Positions 46,416 through 56,700 of a DNA stretch of 64,000 nucleotides are shown here, in pieces. Under the pieces are notes generated by a model. The model ran no database searches, was not told the origin of the DNA, and saw only the letters and a program-made list of their open reading frames with translations. This DNA is from Cytobacillus oceanisediminis 2691 (GTDB lineage: Bacteria > Bacillota > Bacilli > Bacillales > Cytobacillaceae). The number at the start of each line of letters is the position of its first letter. Positions within the stretch are counted from its first letter, which is position 1. A program made the position numbers and the translations under genes. Location: contig NZ_VEEP01000005.1 in the NCBI RefSeq assembly GCF_007678455.1, positions 108,380-172,379 on the forward strand, written 5' to 3'.

Positions 46416-46865
46416 TTAATCATTTTTGTCTGTTCTAACAACTAGGACATCACAGGATGCATAGCGGGTAATATGTTCAGACACACTTCCTATAAAGAAG
46501 CGTTCCACTGCGTTCATTCCTGTTGCCCCGCAAATAATCAGGTCGGCGTTGTATTTTTTCGCAACATCCTTCGCAATCTTGACCTTTGGTGAACCATAAT
46601 CGATTTCGTAGCTTACATCTTTAATGCCGGCATCGGTTGCCTGTTGTTTGTAGCTTTCCATCAACTCAGTGGCAAACTGGTTCGCACGCTCAGAGATTGT
46701 GCGGTCATATGCCTCAACAGTGGCAAATGTGCGCAAGTCGATGATATGGGTCATGACCAGTCTGGCATCGTTCCTTTTTGCGATTTCAATGGCTTTCTTG
46801 AAAGCCCATGCTGCTTCTTTAGAACCATCAACGGCAACTAAAATATTCTTATAATATAGCGCCAT
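46416..46865 (-). CDS. Universal stress protein, UspA family
   Basis: A 149-residue ATP-binding UspA protein. The nucleotide loop is visible in ICGATGMNAVERFFIGSVSEHI (G-2x-G-9x-G-S pattern). The start is ATG at 46865 behind AAAGGAGGCGAG. It is monocistronic and convergent with argH. Its role in stress is not defined. Confidence 0.92.
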   Translation of the reverse strand: MALYYKNILVAVDGSKEAAWAFKKAIEIAKRNDARLVMTHIIDLRTFATVEAYDRTISERANQFATELMESYKQQATDAGIKDVSYEIDYGSPKVKIAKDVAKKYNADLIICGATGMNAVERFFIGSVSEHITRYASCDVLVVRTDKND

Positions 46866-46970
46866 AGTTCTCGCCTCCTTTACCTATATTATACAACAGT
46901 TTCCTTGGTATAGCTGTGACAATCCAACGAAAACTATATATGCAAGCATCACATCAAAGGAGGAACCAAT

Positions 46971-47126
46971 ATGGATAAAAAGGAGAGACAAGGCCGGTCA
47001 TCCTATGATTATGATGACCAGGGTATTATGCAAGTCAGCCAGCAGATCATGGATTCCTACAACAGCGGAATAGTACCCCAGGAACAGATGAAAGCAGCCG
47101 CAGAAGCCGATGAGGAAATGAGATAG
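46971..47126 (+). CDS. Small hypothetical protein, 51 residues
   Basis: A short gene with a strong ribosome site (AAAGGAGGAACC) and ATG at 46971. The product starts MDKKERQGRSSYDYDDQGIM, then QVSQQIMDSYNSG, and ends in an acidic helix. It is hydrophilic, with no membrane segment. Codon use and the ribosome site support it as real. I do not recognise it. Confidence 0.7.
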   Translation: MDKKERQGRSSYDYDDQGIMQVSQQIMDSYNSGIVPQEQMKAAAEADEEMR

Positions 47127-47179
47127 TTTTTAGGGAAATCAGCCTGAAAGGTCCTGCAAATTATAGAAAAAGTAGTAAG

Positions 47180-47212
47180 GGCTTGTTAATCTAGTGTTCT
47201 TAGCAAGCCTTT
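47180..47212 (+). terminator. Possible terminator after the small gene
   Basis: GGCTTGTTAA pairs with TTAGCAAGCC (one G-U pair) around a 10-base loop, followed by TTTGACTTTT. The rest of the 390-bp gap to ald shows only A/T-rich sequence, where I see no clear operator. Confidence 0.5.
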
Positions 47213-47516
47213 GACTTTTAAAAGGATAGCAATTTTTTTGCAAACGGTAGATGGCTGCAGTTGGAATAATGTAAAAGAGAGTGATTTTAAAAGTTAACCG
47301 TCAATATGAAATATAATTAAGAGAGATAATATCTTTAATATTCAGAATAGTATATTTTAGGGAAGTTCATACGAATTGTTTTGCCAAAAGCTCTTTTTTC
47401 TACTAAAATGAAAGTGTTTTCAATCTTGTTTCTTTTTACTTTTTTCCACTTTTAAAATAGTATGAAGAAGCAGCTTGAAATGGAAGAGCAATCTAATACA
47501 TAGGAGGTATGCAAGA

Positions 47517-48638
47517 ATGCGTATCGGTGTACCTAAAGAGATAAAGAATAATGAAAACCGTGTGGCGATGACGCCTGCAGGAGTCGTCAACCTTGTGAAT
47601 TTCGGGCATGAGGTTTATATCGAAACAGGTGCCGGAATCGGCTCAAGTTTTACGGATGAGGATTACAAAGCTGCTGGCGCTTTAATCGTCGAGAGCGCTC
47701 AAGAAGCATGGGCACAGGATATGGTCATGAAGGTTAAAGAACCTCTGCCAGAAGAATACGGATATTTCCGTGAGGGTTTAATTTTATTTACATATTTACA
47801 CCTCGCTCCAGAACCTGAGCTGACAAAAGCATTGATCGAGAACAAGGTAGTCGGTATTGCTTACGAAACAGTTCAGCTGGCAAACGGCTCACTTCCATTG
47901 CTGACGCCTATGAGTGAAGTGGCTGGCCGTATGTCCACACAAATCGGCGCTCAGTTCCTTGAAAAGGTACATGGCGGAAAAGGAATCCTTCTTGGCGGAG
48001 TTCCTGGTGTACAAAGAGGAAAGGTTACCATTATCGGCGGCGGTGTAGCCGGGACGAATGCAGCGAAAATGGCAGTCGGACTTGGTGCTGAAGTTACTAT
48101 GATCGACTTGAATCCTGACCGTCTTCGCCATTTAGACGATATTTTTGGATCTGATATTACAACTTTAATGTCCAATCCTTTGAATATTGCTGAAGCAGTT
48201 AAAGCTTCTGACTTAGTGATCGGTGCTGTGTTGATTCCTGGCGCTAAGGCTCCTAAGCTTGTGACTGAAGAAATGATTCAGTCCATGAACACGGGATCAG
48301 TCGTTGTTGATATCGCGATCGACCAGGGCGGAATTTTTGAAACAACTGACAGAATCACGACTCACGACAACCCAACTTATGAAAAGCATGGTGTTGTGCA
48401 CTATGCAGTTGCCAATATGCCTGGAGCAGTTCCACGGACAAGCACAATCGCACTGACAAACGTAACAGTGCCTTATGCTGTGCAGATTGCGAACAAAGGG
48501 TACAAGAAGGCTTGCCTGGATAATGAAGCGTTGCTGAAAGGAATCAACACGCTTAATGGCTATGTAACATACCAGGCGGTCGCTGAAGCGCATAACCTTG
48601 TATATTCTGAAACAAAAACATTATTGGAACAAATCTAA
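47517..48638 (+). CDS. ald: Alanine dehydrogenase
   Basis: A 373-residue NAD-dependent enzyme that deaminates L-alanine to pyruvate; needed for alanine use and normal sporulation in B. subtilis. It begins [20 protein letters not shown], with the Rossmann motif [20 protein letters not shown] near residue 170. The start is ATG at 47517 behind AGGAGGTATG. It is monocistronic. Confidence 0.97.
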   Translation: MRIGVPKEIKNNENRVAMTPAGVVNLVNFGHEVYIETGAGIGSSFTDEDYKAAGALIVESAQEAWAQDMVMKVKEPLPEEYGYFREGLILFTYLHLAPEPELTKALIENKVVGIAYETVQLANGSLPLLTPMSEVAGRMSTQIGAQFLEKVHGGKGILLGGVPGVQRGKVTIIGGGVAGTNAAKMAVGLGAEVTMIDLNPDRLRHLDDIFGSDITTLMSNPLNIAEAVKASDLVIGAVLIPGAKAPKLVTEEMIQSMNTGSVVVDIAIDQGGIFETTDRITTHDNPTYEKHGVVHYAVANMPGAVPRTSTIALTNVTVPYAVQIANKGYKKACLDNEALLKGINTLNGYVTYQAVAEAHNLVYSETKTLLEQI

Positions 48639-48648
48639 TGATTCACTG

Positions 48649-48679
48649 AGATCCGGAGCCAAGCATCCGGATCTTTTTA
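48649..48679 (+). terminator. Terminator after ald
   Basis: AGATCCGGA, GCCAAGCA, TCCGGATCT, then TTTT. Confidence 0.9.
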
Positions 48680-48797
48680 TATGGGCCAATTTTGGACAAA
48701 GCTGTTTAAAATCTTTCAATTTTAGCGTATATTATTTATGGGATACGGGTTCTTTAATGGAATGTCCGTGATAAATTGTAACTTGAGGAGTGTCATG

Positions 48798-49727
48798 ATG
48801 GAAAAAGTACTTGTTTTTGGCCATAAAAATCCTGATACAGATACAATCTGCTCTGCGATTGCGTATGCAAACTTAAAGCAAAAGCTTGGTGTCGATGCAG
48901 AAGCAGTCCGACTGGGCCAGGTCAATGGAGAAACTCAATATGCACTAGATTATTTCAAGGCTGGGGCACCTCGCCTTGCTGGAAGGGTTTCTGAAGAAGT
49001 GGACAAGGTCATCCTTGTCGACCATAACGAACGTCAGCAAAGTGCGGAAGATATTACTGATGTACAGATCGTTGAAGTAATTGACCACCACCGTGTGGCC
49101 AATTTTGAAACAAGCGATCCACTTTATTTCCGTGTTGAGCCAGTTGGCTGCACAGCGACAATCCTGAACAAGATGTACAAGGAAAACAATGTTGAAATCG
49201 ATAAGAACATTGCCGGATTGATGCTGTCTGCAATCATTTCCGATTCCTTGCTGTTCAAATCACCAACCTGCACAGACCAGGACGTGGCGGCTGCTCGTGA
49301 ACTGGCTGAAATTGCTGGAGTGAATGCAGAAGAATACGGTCTTGAAATGCTGAAGGCTGGCGCTGATCTTAGCAGCAAAACGATTGAAGAGCTCATCTCC
49401 CTTGACGCAAAGGAATTCCAAATGGGTGAGTCAAAGGTTGAAATCGCCCAGGTGAACACAGTGGACGTCAATGATGTTCTCTCACGCAAGGTGGAGCTTG
49501 AGGATGCATTGAACAAGAAAGTGGCTGAGAAGAAGCTTGGTTTATTCTTGCTGGTCATCACGGATATTTTAACAAATGATTCTGCTGCACTTGCGATTGG
49601 TGAAAAGGCTTCAGCAGTCGAAGAAGCATTCAATGTGACGCTTGAAGACAATACAGCGACACTTAAAGGCGTCGTTTCCCGCAAGAAGCAAGTCGTTCCA
49701 GTACTGACAAACGTATTGGCTAAATAA
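48798..49727 (+). CDS. ppaC: Manganese-dependent inorganic pyrophosphatase
   Basis: A 309-residue DHH-family family II pyrophosphatase. The metal motifs are [26 protein letters not shown] and the C-terminal SRKKQVVP. The start is ATG at 48798 with GAGGAG upstream, giving the same length as B. subtilis PpaC; another ATG is 3 bp earlier. Confidence 0.97.
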   Translation: MEKVLVFGHKNPDTDTICSAIAYANLKQKLGVDAEAVRLGQVNGETQYALDYFKAGAPRLAGRVSEEVDKVILVDHNERQQSAEDITDVQIVEVIDHHRVANFETSDPLYFRVEPVGCTATILNKMYKENNVEIDKNIAGLMLSAIISDSLLFKSPTCTDQDVAAARELAEIAGVNAEEYGLEMLKAGADLSSKTIEELISLDAKEFQMGESKVEIAQVNTVDVNDVLSRKVELEDALNKKVAEKKLGLFLLVITDILTNDSAALAIGEKASAVEEAFNVTLEDNTATLKGVVSRKKQVVPVLTNVLAK

Positions 49728-49738
49728 TCGCCAACAAA

Positions 49739-49777
49739 AGAAAACCGTCCATGCCAAATCGGCAGGACGGTTTTTGC
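49739..49777 (+). terminator. Terminator after ppaC
   Basis: AAAACCGTCC and GGACGGTTTT with an inner TGCC/GGCA pairing. Confidence 0.9.
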
Positions 49778-49807
49778 TTTTTGGGGGGTCAGATAAACCC
49801 ATCTTGG

Positions 49808-50422
49808 CTAAGCGAATCTCTCAGATCTTGCAGTTGCTTTTTTCAGCTTGAATGTAATATAGGCAAAATAGACAAAAGCTGCAATCGAGAAATAGATCCA
49901 TGCTTGCGCTACCTGATCAGTCTTCCAGAGGCCGGTCATGGACAGCAATGCCGGGAAAGTCAAAGTCAGCCATGACTGAACCATTGCTACCTTGCCGACG
50001 TACGCATCGATTTTTTTGTTTATTCCCATCGACAGGAAGAACAGGAACCAGAGATAGGCCCACATCAGCCAAGTAAGCGTATTGACGATGTCTCCAAAAT
50101 GGATATATGCAACGAATGCGTAAATAAGGGCTATGACAGCCACCCAAAGAGAGTACCAGCCCAGTCCGCTGCCATCAAGGTCCTTCAATAAGGTCATGCC
50201 AACATATAAATAAGTAAAGCCAAACAGAAAGATGCTGGCAAGGCTGTATATAGTCCAATTGCTTTGGTCAGATGCGATGATTAAATAGAATGGAACGATG
50301 ACCTGCATGGCTCCGATAAATAAATTGAATACTGCTACACTTTTCGCATTCGCTTTTCCCAGAAGCATCAAGCTGTTCAGGAAAAGTGCTGCGCCTGATA
50401 ATAATAAACCTGCGTCTCCCAT
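49808..50422 (-). CDS. AmiS/UreI-family urea/amide channel
   Basis: A 204-residue membrane protein with about six hydrophobic segments. Typical features of the AmiS/UreI family are LFLNSLMLLGKAN, VFNLFIGAMQV, FLFGFTYLYVGM, LGWYSLWVAVIAL and LMWAYLWFLFFLS. The family moves urea or short amides. There is no urease or amidase gene in the window to give it a substrate. The start is ATG at 50422 with a weak AGGA upstream. Confidence 0.85.
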   Translation of the reverse strand: MGDAGLLLSGAALFLNSLMLLGKANAKSVAVFNLFIGAMQVIVPFYLIIASDQSNWTIYSLASIFLFGFTYLYVGMTLLKDLDGSGLGWYSLWVAVIALIYAFVAYIHFGDIVNTLTWLMWAYLWFLFFLSMGINKKIDAYVGKVAMVQSWLTLTFPALLSMTGLWKTDQVAQAWIYFSIAAFVYFAYITFKLKKATARSERFA

Positions 50423-50488
50423 GATGTATGCCGTCCTGATGAATGGACGGCTCTTTCCTCCTTTATCGAGCAGCGATAGATTAAATAA

Positions 50489-50540
50489 GAAAGAGCAATT
50501 CCAAAACCCTATTTTCGAGGATGAAAGGAATTGCTCCTTA
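50489..50540 (-). terminator. Terminator of deoC-cdd
   Basis: GAGCAATTCC and GGAATTGCTC with a 24-base loop; on the minus strand TTTCTTATTT follows. Confidence 0.75.
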
Positions 50541-50556
50541 TGTTAACTTGCAGCTA

Positions 50557-51015
<459 letters not shown>

Positions 51016-51690
51016 TTAGTATGAAGAGTCAGAAGACAATCCGTTGACAATTGCTACGCCAGAGCTTGCACCAATTCTTGTTGCACCAGCTTCGATCATG
51101 CTTTGTGCATCCTCAAGGCTTCTAACGCCACCTGATGCCTTAACGCCGATATCAGGGCCCACTGTTTTTCTCATCAAAGCGATGTCCTCCACAGTTGCTC
51201 CTCCTGTTGAGAATCCTGTAGATGTCTTGACGAAATCAGCTCCTGCACTAACAGAAAGCTTGCAAGCCATTTCTTTTTCCTCATCATTAAGAAGGCAAGT
51301 TTCGATGATCACCTTAGTCAATGCTTTGCCTTTTGCTGCGTCAACAACAGCTTTGATATCTTTTTCAACAAGGTCATACTGCTTGTCCTTCAAAGCACCA
51401 ATGTTGATGACCATGTCAACCTCAGTCGCGCCATTTTCAATTGCATTTTTTGTTTCGAATGACTTTGTTTCAGAAGTTGCAGCTCCAAGAGGGAAGCCGA
51501 TTACTGTACAAACTTTTACATCTTCAGCATCCTTAAGAATTTCAGCAGCAGTCTTTACCCATGTTGGGTTAACACAGACAGAAGCGAATTTATATTCTTT
51601 TGCTTCCTCAGCCAGCTTTACAATCTCTGCTTCAGTTGCATTTGCTTTAAGCAATGTGTGATCAATCATACCCGCTAAATCTTTAATCAT
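51016..51690 (-). CDS. deoC: Deoxyribose-phosphate aldolase
   Basis: A 224-residue class I aldolase that splits deoxyribose 5-phosphate into glyceraldehyde 3-phosphate and acetaldehyde. The Schiff-base lysine is Lys155 in [10 protein letters not shown], with Lys184 in VKASGGVRS. The start is taken as ATG at 51690 with AAGGG upstream; an ATG nine bases earlier is possible. It is the first gene of deoC-cdd. A cre-like site lies about 30 bp upstream. Confidence 0.95.
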   Translation of the reverse strand: MIKDLAGMIDHTLLKANATEAEIVKLAEEAKEYKFASVCVNPTWVKTAAEILKDAEDVKVCTVIGFPLGAATSETKSFETKNAIENGATEVDMVINIGALKDKQYDLVEKDIKAVVDAAKGKALTKVIIETCLLNDEEKEMACKLSVSAGADFVKTSTGFSTGGATVEDIALMRKTVGPDIGVKASGGVRSLEDAQSMIEAGATRIGASSGVAIVNGLSSDSSY

Positions 51691-51720
51691 ATAATTCATT
51701 CCCTTTCCAAAAAAAATGTA

Positions 51721-51735
51721 ATGAAACGCTTTCAT
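51721..51735 (-). promoter_or_regulatory. cre-like site before deoC
   Basis: ATGAAACGCTTTCAT is near-palindromic and resembles a CcpA operator but lacks one base at the centre of the consensus. Deoxynucleoside genes are catabolite-repressed in B. subtilis, which is the reason to list it. Confidence 0.35.
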
Positions 51736-51896
51736 AATGAGCAAAAATATATAGCACAAAGTTATTATGTGTTACTTACATGAATAATATATCAGGTGGT
51801 TGAACAAATGTAAATAACCTAATGAACATATGTAAAAATAAAAACTGGAAATACACGGGATTGTCATAACTCCTTTTGTCTTTGTAAAATTTTCTT

Positions 51897-51925
51897 TTGA
51901 CTTTAACAGGACATTTCTTTATAGT
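51897..51925 (+). promoter_or_regulatory. Sigma-A promoter of queF
   Basis: TTGACT at 51897-51902, 17-bp spacer, TATAGT at 51920-51925, about 35 bp before the riboswitch. Confidence 0.8.
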
Positions 51926-51960
51926 GGCAATATAAATTGAATACAAATCCTGCATCGCGG

Positions 51961-52044
51961 GAGAGGTTCATAGCGGACACCCTCTATAAAAAACTATGGA
52001 TTTGAATAATTTCAACCATACCCATGAGGATGTGGTTTTTTCAT
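51961..52044 (+). promoter_or_regulatory. preQ1-I riboswitch and terminator upstream of queF
   Basis: The compact aptamer is at 51961-51996: AGAGGTTCATAGC, then ACCCTCTATAAAAAACTA, the standard preQ1-I pattern with the A-rich tail that closes the pseudoknot. It is followed by a hairpin (AACCATACC with GATGTGGTT, 52012-52040) and TTTTTT as terminator. preQ1 binding would stop transcription of queF. Confidence 0.93.
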
Positions 52045-52098
52045 TAGCAGGGTTTTCGGCCTCGTTTAGCGTTTGCGGACATTAGTGGAGGCTTTATA

Positions 52099-52596
52099 AT
52101 GGCAGGAAGAAAAGATGAGGAAATGAAAGATTTGACGTTGCTTGGAAACCAGGGGACCAAATACTTATTTGAATACAGCCCTGAAATATTGGAAACCTTC
52201 GAAAACAAGCATCCATACAGGGATTATTTTGTGAAATTCAATACACCGGAATTTACGAGCCTGTGCCCGATCACTGGACAGCCGGATTTTGCTTCGATTT
52301 ATATCAGTTACATCCCGGATAAGCTGATGGTAGAAAGCAAGTCCTTGAAACTGTATCTATTCAGCTTCAGGAACCACGGTGATTTCCACGAGGATTGCAT
52401 GAACATCATCATGAATGACTTAATCAAGCTGATGGATCCAAGATATATTGAAGTCTGGGGAAAATTCACGCCAAGAGGCGGAATCTCGATCGATCCATAC
52501 ACAAACTACGGAAAGCCAGAAACAAAATACGAGGAAATGGCTAACTACCGGATGATGAACCACGATATGTACCCGGAAAAAGTCGATAATCGCTAA
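52099..52596 (+). CDS. queF: NADPH-dependent preQ0 reductase QueF
   Basis: A 165-residue T-fold enzyme that reduces 7-cyano-7-deazaguanine to preQ1 in queuosine synthesis. The catalytic Cys56 and Asp63 lie in [12 protein letters not shown]; the family motif [15 protein letters not shown] follows. The start is ATG at 52099 behind AGTGGAGGC. It is the only queuosine gene here, under its own riboswitch. Confidence 0.97.
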   Translation: MAGRKDEEMKDLTLLGNQGTKYLFEYSPEILETFENKHPYRDYFVKFNTPEFTSLCPITGQPDFASIYISYIPDKLMVESKSLKLYLFSFRNHGDFHEDCMNIIMNDLIKLMDPRYIEVWGKFTPRGGISIDPYTNYGKPETKYEEMANYRMMNHDMYPEKVDNR

Positions 52597-52601
52597 ATAG
52601 G

Positions 52602-52633
52602 AAAAGAGCAGCTGCAGATGCTGCTCTTTTTTA
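52602..52633 (+). terminator. Terminator after queF
   Basis: AAAAGAGCAG, CTGCAGATG, CTGCTCTTTT, then TT. Confidence 0.9.
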
Positions 52634-52660
52634 ACTGGAAAAAAACACGGATTTTTTCCA

Positions 52661-52812
52661 ACTCGCTATAAAAATTCAAAAGTCGCTATATAAAAAAGAA
52701 AGTCGCTATAAAAAAGAAATTTTCGCTGTATAAACAGGAAAGTCGCTATAAAAAATTTTTTCGCTATATAAAAAAGGAAATTTCCGCTATAAAAAATCGA
52801 AACTCGCTAAAA
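52661..52812. repeat. Short-period array C: about 20-bp units anchored on TCGCTATA
   Basis: TCGCTATA-type anchors begin at 52663, 52683, 52703, 52723, 52743, 52761, about 52783 and 52804, mostly 20 bp apart. Each is followed by an A-run (AAAAAAGAAAG-like). It occupies the convergent gap between the queF terminator and the M24 peptidase terminator. No gene or promoter is evident. Confidence 0.88.
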
Positions 52813-52839
52813 AAGAAGCTTCCTCAATGAAAATCAAAA

Positions 52840-52878
52840 ACAAACCGCCTGGATCACATGACAGCAGGCGGTTTTTGG
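52840..52878 (-). terminator. Terminator of the M24 peptidase gene
   Basis: AAACCGCCTG and CAGGCGGTTT; on the minus strand TTTGTTTTTG follows. Confidence 0.88.
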
Positions 52879-52885
52879 GCTTATT

Positions 52886-53983
52886 CTACGATACAAATAC
52901 CAATTCTTTAGGGTATTTCGTTAAAATTTCAATTCCATCCTCGGTGATGACCACATCATCTTCAATTCTTACGCCCGCGACGCCTGGCACATAGATTCCC
53001 GGCTCTGCAGTGAACACCATTCCTTTTTCCATTAGTAATGGATTCGTGCTAGTCAATGATGGATACTCGTGGACGCTGACTCCGAGTCCGTGGCCTAGGC
53101 GGTGCGGGAAGTAGTCGCCGTATCCCGCTTCTTCAATCACTTTGCGTGCAGCAAGGTCAACCTCTGAGCAGGCTATGCCGGCACGAGCTGTATCCAAAGC
53201 TTTCAGCTGTGCTTTCAACACGGTGTTGTAGATTTCTTCCTGCTGTTTATTAATCTCGCCATACGCAACGGTCCTTGTGATATCTGAGCAGTAGCCATCC
53301 ATCACAACGCCAAGGTCGAATAAGACGAGGTCGCCTTTCTTGATCTTTGTCAGCCCTGGAGTGCCATGCGGAGCTGCAGCATTCTTTCCTGTGAGTACCA
53401 TTGTTGAAAATGACATTTCTGTAACGCCTTTTTTCTTCAATTCATACTCAATTGCAGCAAGGACATCCAGCTCGGTTTTGCCTTCCTTGATCTCGCTGAC
53501 TCCTGTCTCAATCGCAAAATCAGCCAGTTCACAAGCTTTTCTGAGCTTTTGCAATTCTTCTTCAGTTTTCACCATCCGCATCAGGCGCAGTTTTTCCTCT
53601 GCTGAAACGAATTCACCATTGCCTACAAGTCCAGTCAGCTTCTCATAACGCTCGACATTCAGCTGTTCCTTCTCAATTGCAATCTTCTTGATGGAAGAAA
53701 TACGCTTCTTCATCGCATTGAAGGCAAGTTCCATTGAATCATCTGTGTCGCTGTAGCCAAGGATTTCAAGCTCCCATCCGGCATTCTTGGCATTTTCCTT
53801 ATCCATAGCCGGGCAGATCATGAAAGGCTCAGCATCCTGGAACACGGCAACAGCCAGTAATCTTTCGTGTGGATCGCTTAAAAATCCGCTCAAATAAAAT
53901 ACATTATCAGGGGATGTAATAAATGTGACATCCACATCATTGTCCTTCATCCATCCTGATAACGCAGCCAATCTTTCAGTCAT
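52886..53983 (-). CDS. M24B-family Xaa-Pro peptidase
   Basis: A 365-residue pita-bread-fold metallopeptidase cleaving next to proline. An N-terminal creatinase-like domain (1-130) precedes the catalytic domain. Metal ligands are the Asp residues in FDLGVVMDGYCSDITRT, His in HRLGHGLG, Glu in TAEPGIY and Glu in RIEDDV. The start is ATG at 53983 behind AGGAGGAATATC. Dipeptidase or aminopeptidase P activity cannot be told apart from sequence. Confidence 0.93.
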   Translation of the reverse strand: MTERLAALSGWMKDNDVDVTFITSPDNVFYLSGFLSDPHERLLAVAVFQDAEPFMICPAMDKENAKNAGWELEILGYSDTDDSMELAFNAMKKRISSIKKIAIEKEQLNVERYEKLTGLVGNGEFVSAEEKLRLMRMVKTEEELQKLRKACELADFAIETGVSEIKEGKTELDVLAAIEYELKKKGVTEMSFSTMVLTGKNAAAPHGTPGLTKIKKGDLVLFDLGVVMDGYCSDITRTVAYGEINKQQEEIYNTVLKAQLKALDTARAGIACSEVDLAARKVIEEAGYGDYFPHRLGHGLGVSVHEYPSLTSTNPLLMEKGMVFTAEPGIYVPGVAGVRIEDDVVITEDGIEILTKYPKELVFVS

Positions 53984-54193
53984 AGATATTCCTCCTCTAT
54001 ATGTACATCACACTATGAGAGTAGCAATTACCTGGTCAAAAGTAAAACTTTTAATGATAAGAGTTGTTGGGTAAAAAGAAAATGGAAGCAGGAGATTGTC
54101 AAAGGGTGTTGAAATAGTTTATTTATATGGCTGATTTTTGCAAGGTTTCTAACGTGATTTTTGTGAAAATAGCCCAATGAAAGGAGCGATAAT

Positions 54194-54874
54194 ATGAAAG
54201 TATCTTATCACGGCCATTCTGTTGTTAAAATTGAATCGAATGGGAAAACCATCCTGATTGATCCATTCATTACTGGAAATGACCTGACCGATCTGAAGGT
54301 GGAGGATGTGAAGCCAGATGTGATTATCCTCACCCATGCGCATGGAGACCACCTCGGGGATACCCTTGAATTGGCGAAGAAACATGATGCTCTGGTAATC
54401 GCCAATTTCGAAGTCGCTACATATTTAAGCTGGAAAGGCCTGAGCACACATGGGATGTCGATTGGCGGCGCGTATGAATTTGATTTTGGCAAAGTCAAGA
54501 TGACCCAGGCCTTCCATGGAACAGGTATGGTCACGGAAAACAATGAAGTGATTTATGGAGGCATGCCTGCTGGCATCCTGTTCATGGCAGAAGGAAAAAC
54601 AGTGTTCCATGCGGGCGACACTGGTCTGTTTTCTGACATGAAGCTGATTGGCGAAAGGCATCCAATTGACCTGGCATTCCTGCCGATTGGCGACAATTTT
54701 ACGATGGGACCAGAAGATGCGGCACTGGCTGCTGAATTTCTAGGCGCAAAGCAAGTTGTGCCAATCCATTTCAATACGTTCCCGCCAATCAAGCAGGATC
54801 CCCATGCCTTCGTAAAAATGCTGAAAAACAATGAAGGTCGTGTCCTTGAAGCGGGAGAAGCGATTGAATTGTAA
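54194..54874 (+). CDS. ytkL: UPF0173 metallo-beta-lactamase-fold hydrolase (YtkL)
   Basis: A 226-residue metal-dependent hydrolase. It starts [20 protein letters not shown] and carries the metal motif HAHGDHLGD, then HAGDTGLF and IPIHFNT-type sequence [11 protein letters not shown]. The substrate is unknown. The start ATG at 54194 follows AAAGGAGCG. Confidence 0.93.
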   Translation: MKVSYHGHSVVKIESNGKTILIDPFITGNDLTDLKVEDVKPDVIILTHAHGDHLGDTLELAKKHDALVIANFEVATYLSWKGLSTHGMSIGGAYEFDFGKVKMTQAFHGTGMVTENNEVIYGGMPAGILFMAEGKTVFHAGDTGLFSDMKLIGERHPIDLAFLPIGDNFTMGPEDAALAAEFLGAKQVVPIHFNTFPPIKQDPHAFVKMLKNNEGRVLEAGEAIEL

Positions 54875-54881
54875 TACCCAT

Positions 54882-54911
54882 GGCTGCACAAAATTTGTGC
54901 GGCTTTTTTAT
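54882..54911 (+). terminator. Terminator after ytkL
   Basis: GGCTGCACA, AAATT, TGTGCGGCT with G-U pairs, then TTTTTT. Confidence 0.85.
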
Positions 54912-54976
54912 TTACCATGCTTTTTTCTGCCTGTTAAGCATAGATATGAATTAAGACAACCTATAGGAGGGCAAGA

Positions 54977-55225
54977 ATGAAGAAGAACCGTTACTTATTG
55001 TACCTGCTGTTATGCGGCGTCATGCTTTACATCGCATTGCCGGAGATTAATCTCCAGGCGGGAGGAAAGGAAGCCCTGTTTGCAGGCTTCTGGCTGTTTC
55101 TCGCTCTGCTGGTTTTTGCCGGGAATCTGGCGGCTTTCTTATACACGCCGAAAAAGAAGGCCGGCACAGGAAGCGGAAAAATGGGAAGCAACCAGAAAAG
55201 AAAATCGCGCGTCTACACTGGCTGA
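54977..55225 (+). CDS. Small two-helix membrane protein, 82 residues
   Basis: Not recognised. Hydrophobic segments are at residues about 5-22 (YLLYLLLCGVMLYIALP) and 34-56 (ALFAGFWLFLALLVFAGNLAAFLY), followed by a basic tail with many Lys and Gly. The start is ATG at 54977 behind ATAGGAGGGC. It is monocistronic with its own terminator. Confidence 0.78.
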   Translation: MKKNRYLLYLLLCGVMLYIALPEINLQAGGKEALFAGFWLFLALLVFAGNLAAFLYTPKKKAGTGSGKMGSNQKRKSRVYTG

Positions 55226-55250
55226 TTTCAATCGGCCAGTTTTTCTTTTT
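55217..55250 (+). terminator. Terminator overlapping the small membrane gene stop
   Basis: ACTGGCTGAT pairs with ATCGGCCAGT, followed by TTTTCTTTTT; it includes the last codons. Confidence 0.85.
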
Positions 55251-55374
55251 AAGAGTATCATTCTTCTAAATTATGGCCTTGACCCTAATACAATTGAATC
55301 AAACCCTTTAAAACCTTATAATGTAAATGGATAGAGCTACATTGAACGGAAAATTATGATAAAGGGTGAAAGTC

Positions 55375-56694
55375 TTGGCAACTAAGCATGAACAAATACT
55401 TCAATATATAGATGAATTGCCAATAGGTGAAAAAATATCGGTGCGCCAAATCGCCAAGGCACTTAACGTAAGCGAAGGAACTGCATACAGAGCCATAAAG
55501 GAATCGGAAAATAAAGGGTATGTCAGCACGATTGAACGTGTCGGCACCATCAGGATTGAGCGGAAAAAGAAAGAAAATATCGAGAAGCTTACGTTCGCAG
55601 AAGTCGTCAACATCGTTGATGGACAGGTCCTTGGGGGACGCGGAGGGCTTCATAAAACATTGAATAAATTTGTCATCGGGGCGATGAAACTGGAGGCGAT
55701 GATGCGCTATACAGGCGCGGGCAACCTGCTGATCGTCGGGAACCGCGATAAAGCGCACGAGCATGCGCTAAGAGCCGGAGCAGCCGTATTGGTGACTGGC
55801 GGTTTCGATGCCGAGGACCATGTCAAAAAGCTGGCCGATGAATTGCAGCTGCCGATCATCTCAAGCAGTTATGATACATTTACAGTCGCGACGATGATCA
55901 ACCGTGCAATTTATGATCAACTGATCAAAAAAGAAATCATCCTTGTCGAGGATATCCTTACTCCGGTAGCCGAAACGGTTTTCCTTAAGGCGAATGACAC
56001 TGTATCAGATTGGTATCGCCATAAGGACGAAACGCTGCACAGCCGTTTTCCTGTCGTCGACCACAATATGAAAGTGATTGGGATGATCACTTCAAAGGAT
56101 GTCATGGGCCATGAACAGGATACCTTGATCGAGAAAATCATGACGAAAAGCCCAATGACCGTCAGCGGGTCGACGAGTGTTGCTTCATCTGCCCATATGA
56201 TGGTGTGGGAAGGAATTGAGGTATTGCCAGTTGTTGATGATGGAAACAAGCTTCAGGGCATCGTCAGCAGACAGGATGTATTGAAAGCCCTTCAGATGGT
56301 CCAGCGCCAGCCGCAGGTAGGGGAGACGCTGGACGATACAGTGACGAACCAGCTTGTCCTGGCAAAAGGAAAAACCAAGGATGAAGATATTTTCCGCTGC
56401 CAGGTGACTCCGCAGATGACGAACCACCTTGGGACCATTTCATACGGTGTTTTTACAACCATCGTGACAGAAGCAGCGAACCGTGTGTTGCGAGGATATA
56501 AAAAAGGTGACCTGGTCGTTGAGAATATGACGATTTATTTTATCAAGCCTGTACAAATTGACAGTGTCATAGAAATTTATCCGAAGGTTCTCGAGGTAGG
56601 AAGGAAGTTTGGGAAGGTCGATATTGAAGCCTTCAATGACGGAGTTCTTGTCGGCAAGGCGATGATGATGTGCCAGCTGATCGACAGACATTAA
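55375..56694 (+). CDS. ytoI: YtoI: HTH, DRTGG, CBS pair and hotdog domain protein
   Basis: A 439-residue multi-domain regulator. In order: a winged HTH (about 5-65, ISVRQIAKALNVSEGTAYRAIKE), a DRTGG domain (about 70-175), two CBS domains (about 195-310, FPVVDHNMKVIGMITSKDVMG and LPVVDDGNKLQGIVSRQDVL) and a thioesterase-like hotdog domain (about 330-435). This points to a nucleotide- and acyl-sensing transcription factor; targets are unknown. The start is taken as TTG at 55375 behind AAAGGGTGA, giving the MATKHEQIL start known for the family; GTG at 55366 is the alternative. Confidence 0.9.
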   Translation: MATKHEQILQYIDELPIGEKISVRQIAKALNVSEGTAYRAIKESENKGYVSTIERVGTIRIERKKKENIEKLTFAEVVNIVDGQVLGGRGGLHKTLNKFVIGAMKLEAMMRYTGAGNLLIVGNRDKAHEHALRAGAAVLVTGGFDAEDHVKKLADELQLPIISSSYDTFTVATMINRAIYDQLIKKEIILVEDILTPVAETVFLKANDTVSDWYRHKDETLHSRFPVVDHNMKVIGMITSKDVMGHEQDTLIEKIMTKSPMTVSGSTSVASSAHMMVWEGIEVLPVVDDGNKLQGIVSRQDVLKALQMVQRQPQVGETLDDTVTNQLVLAKGKTKDEDIFRCQVTPQMTNHLGTISYGVFTTIVTEAANRVLRGYKKGDLVVENMTIYFIKPVQIDSVIEIYPKVLEVGRKFGKVDIEAFNDGVLVGKAMMMCQLIDRH

Positions 56695-56700
56695 TAGATT

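Noticed and set aside
47462-47503. 13-codon leader peptide before ald
   Set aside because: No ribosome site and no attenuator structure follows it.
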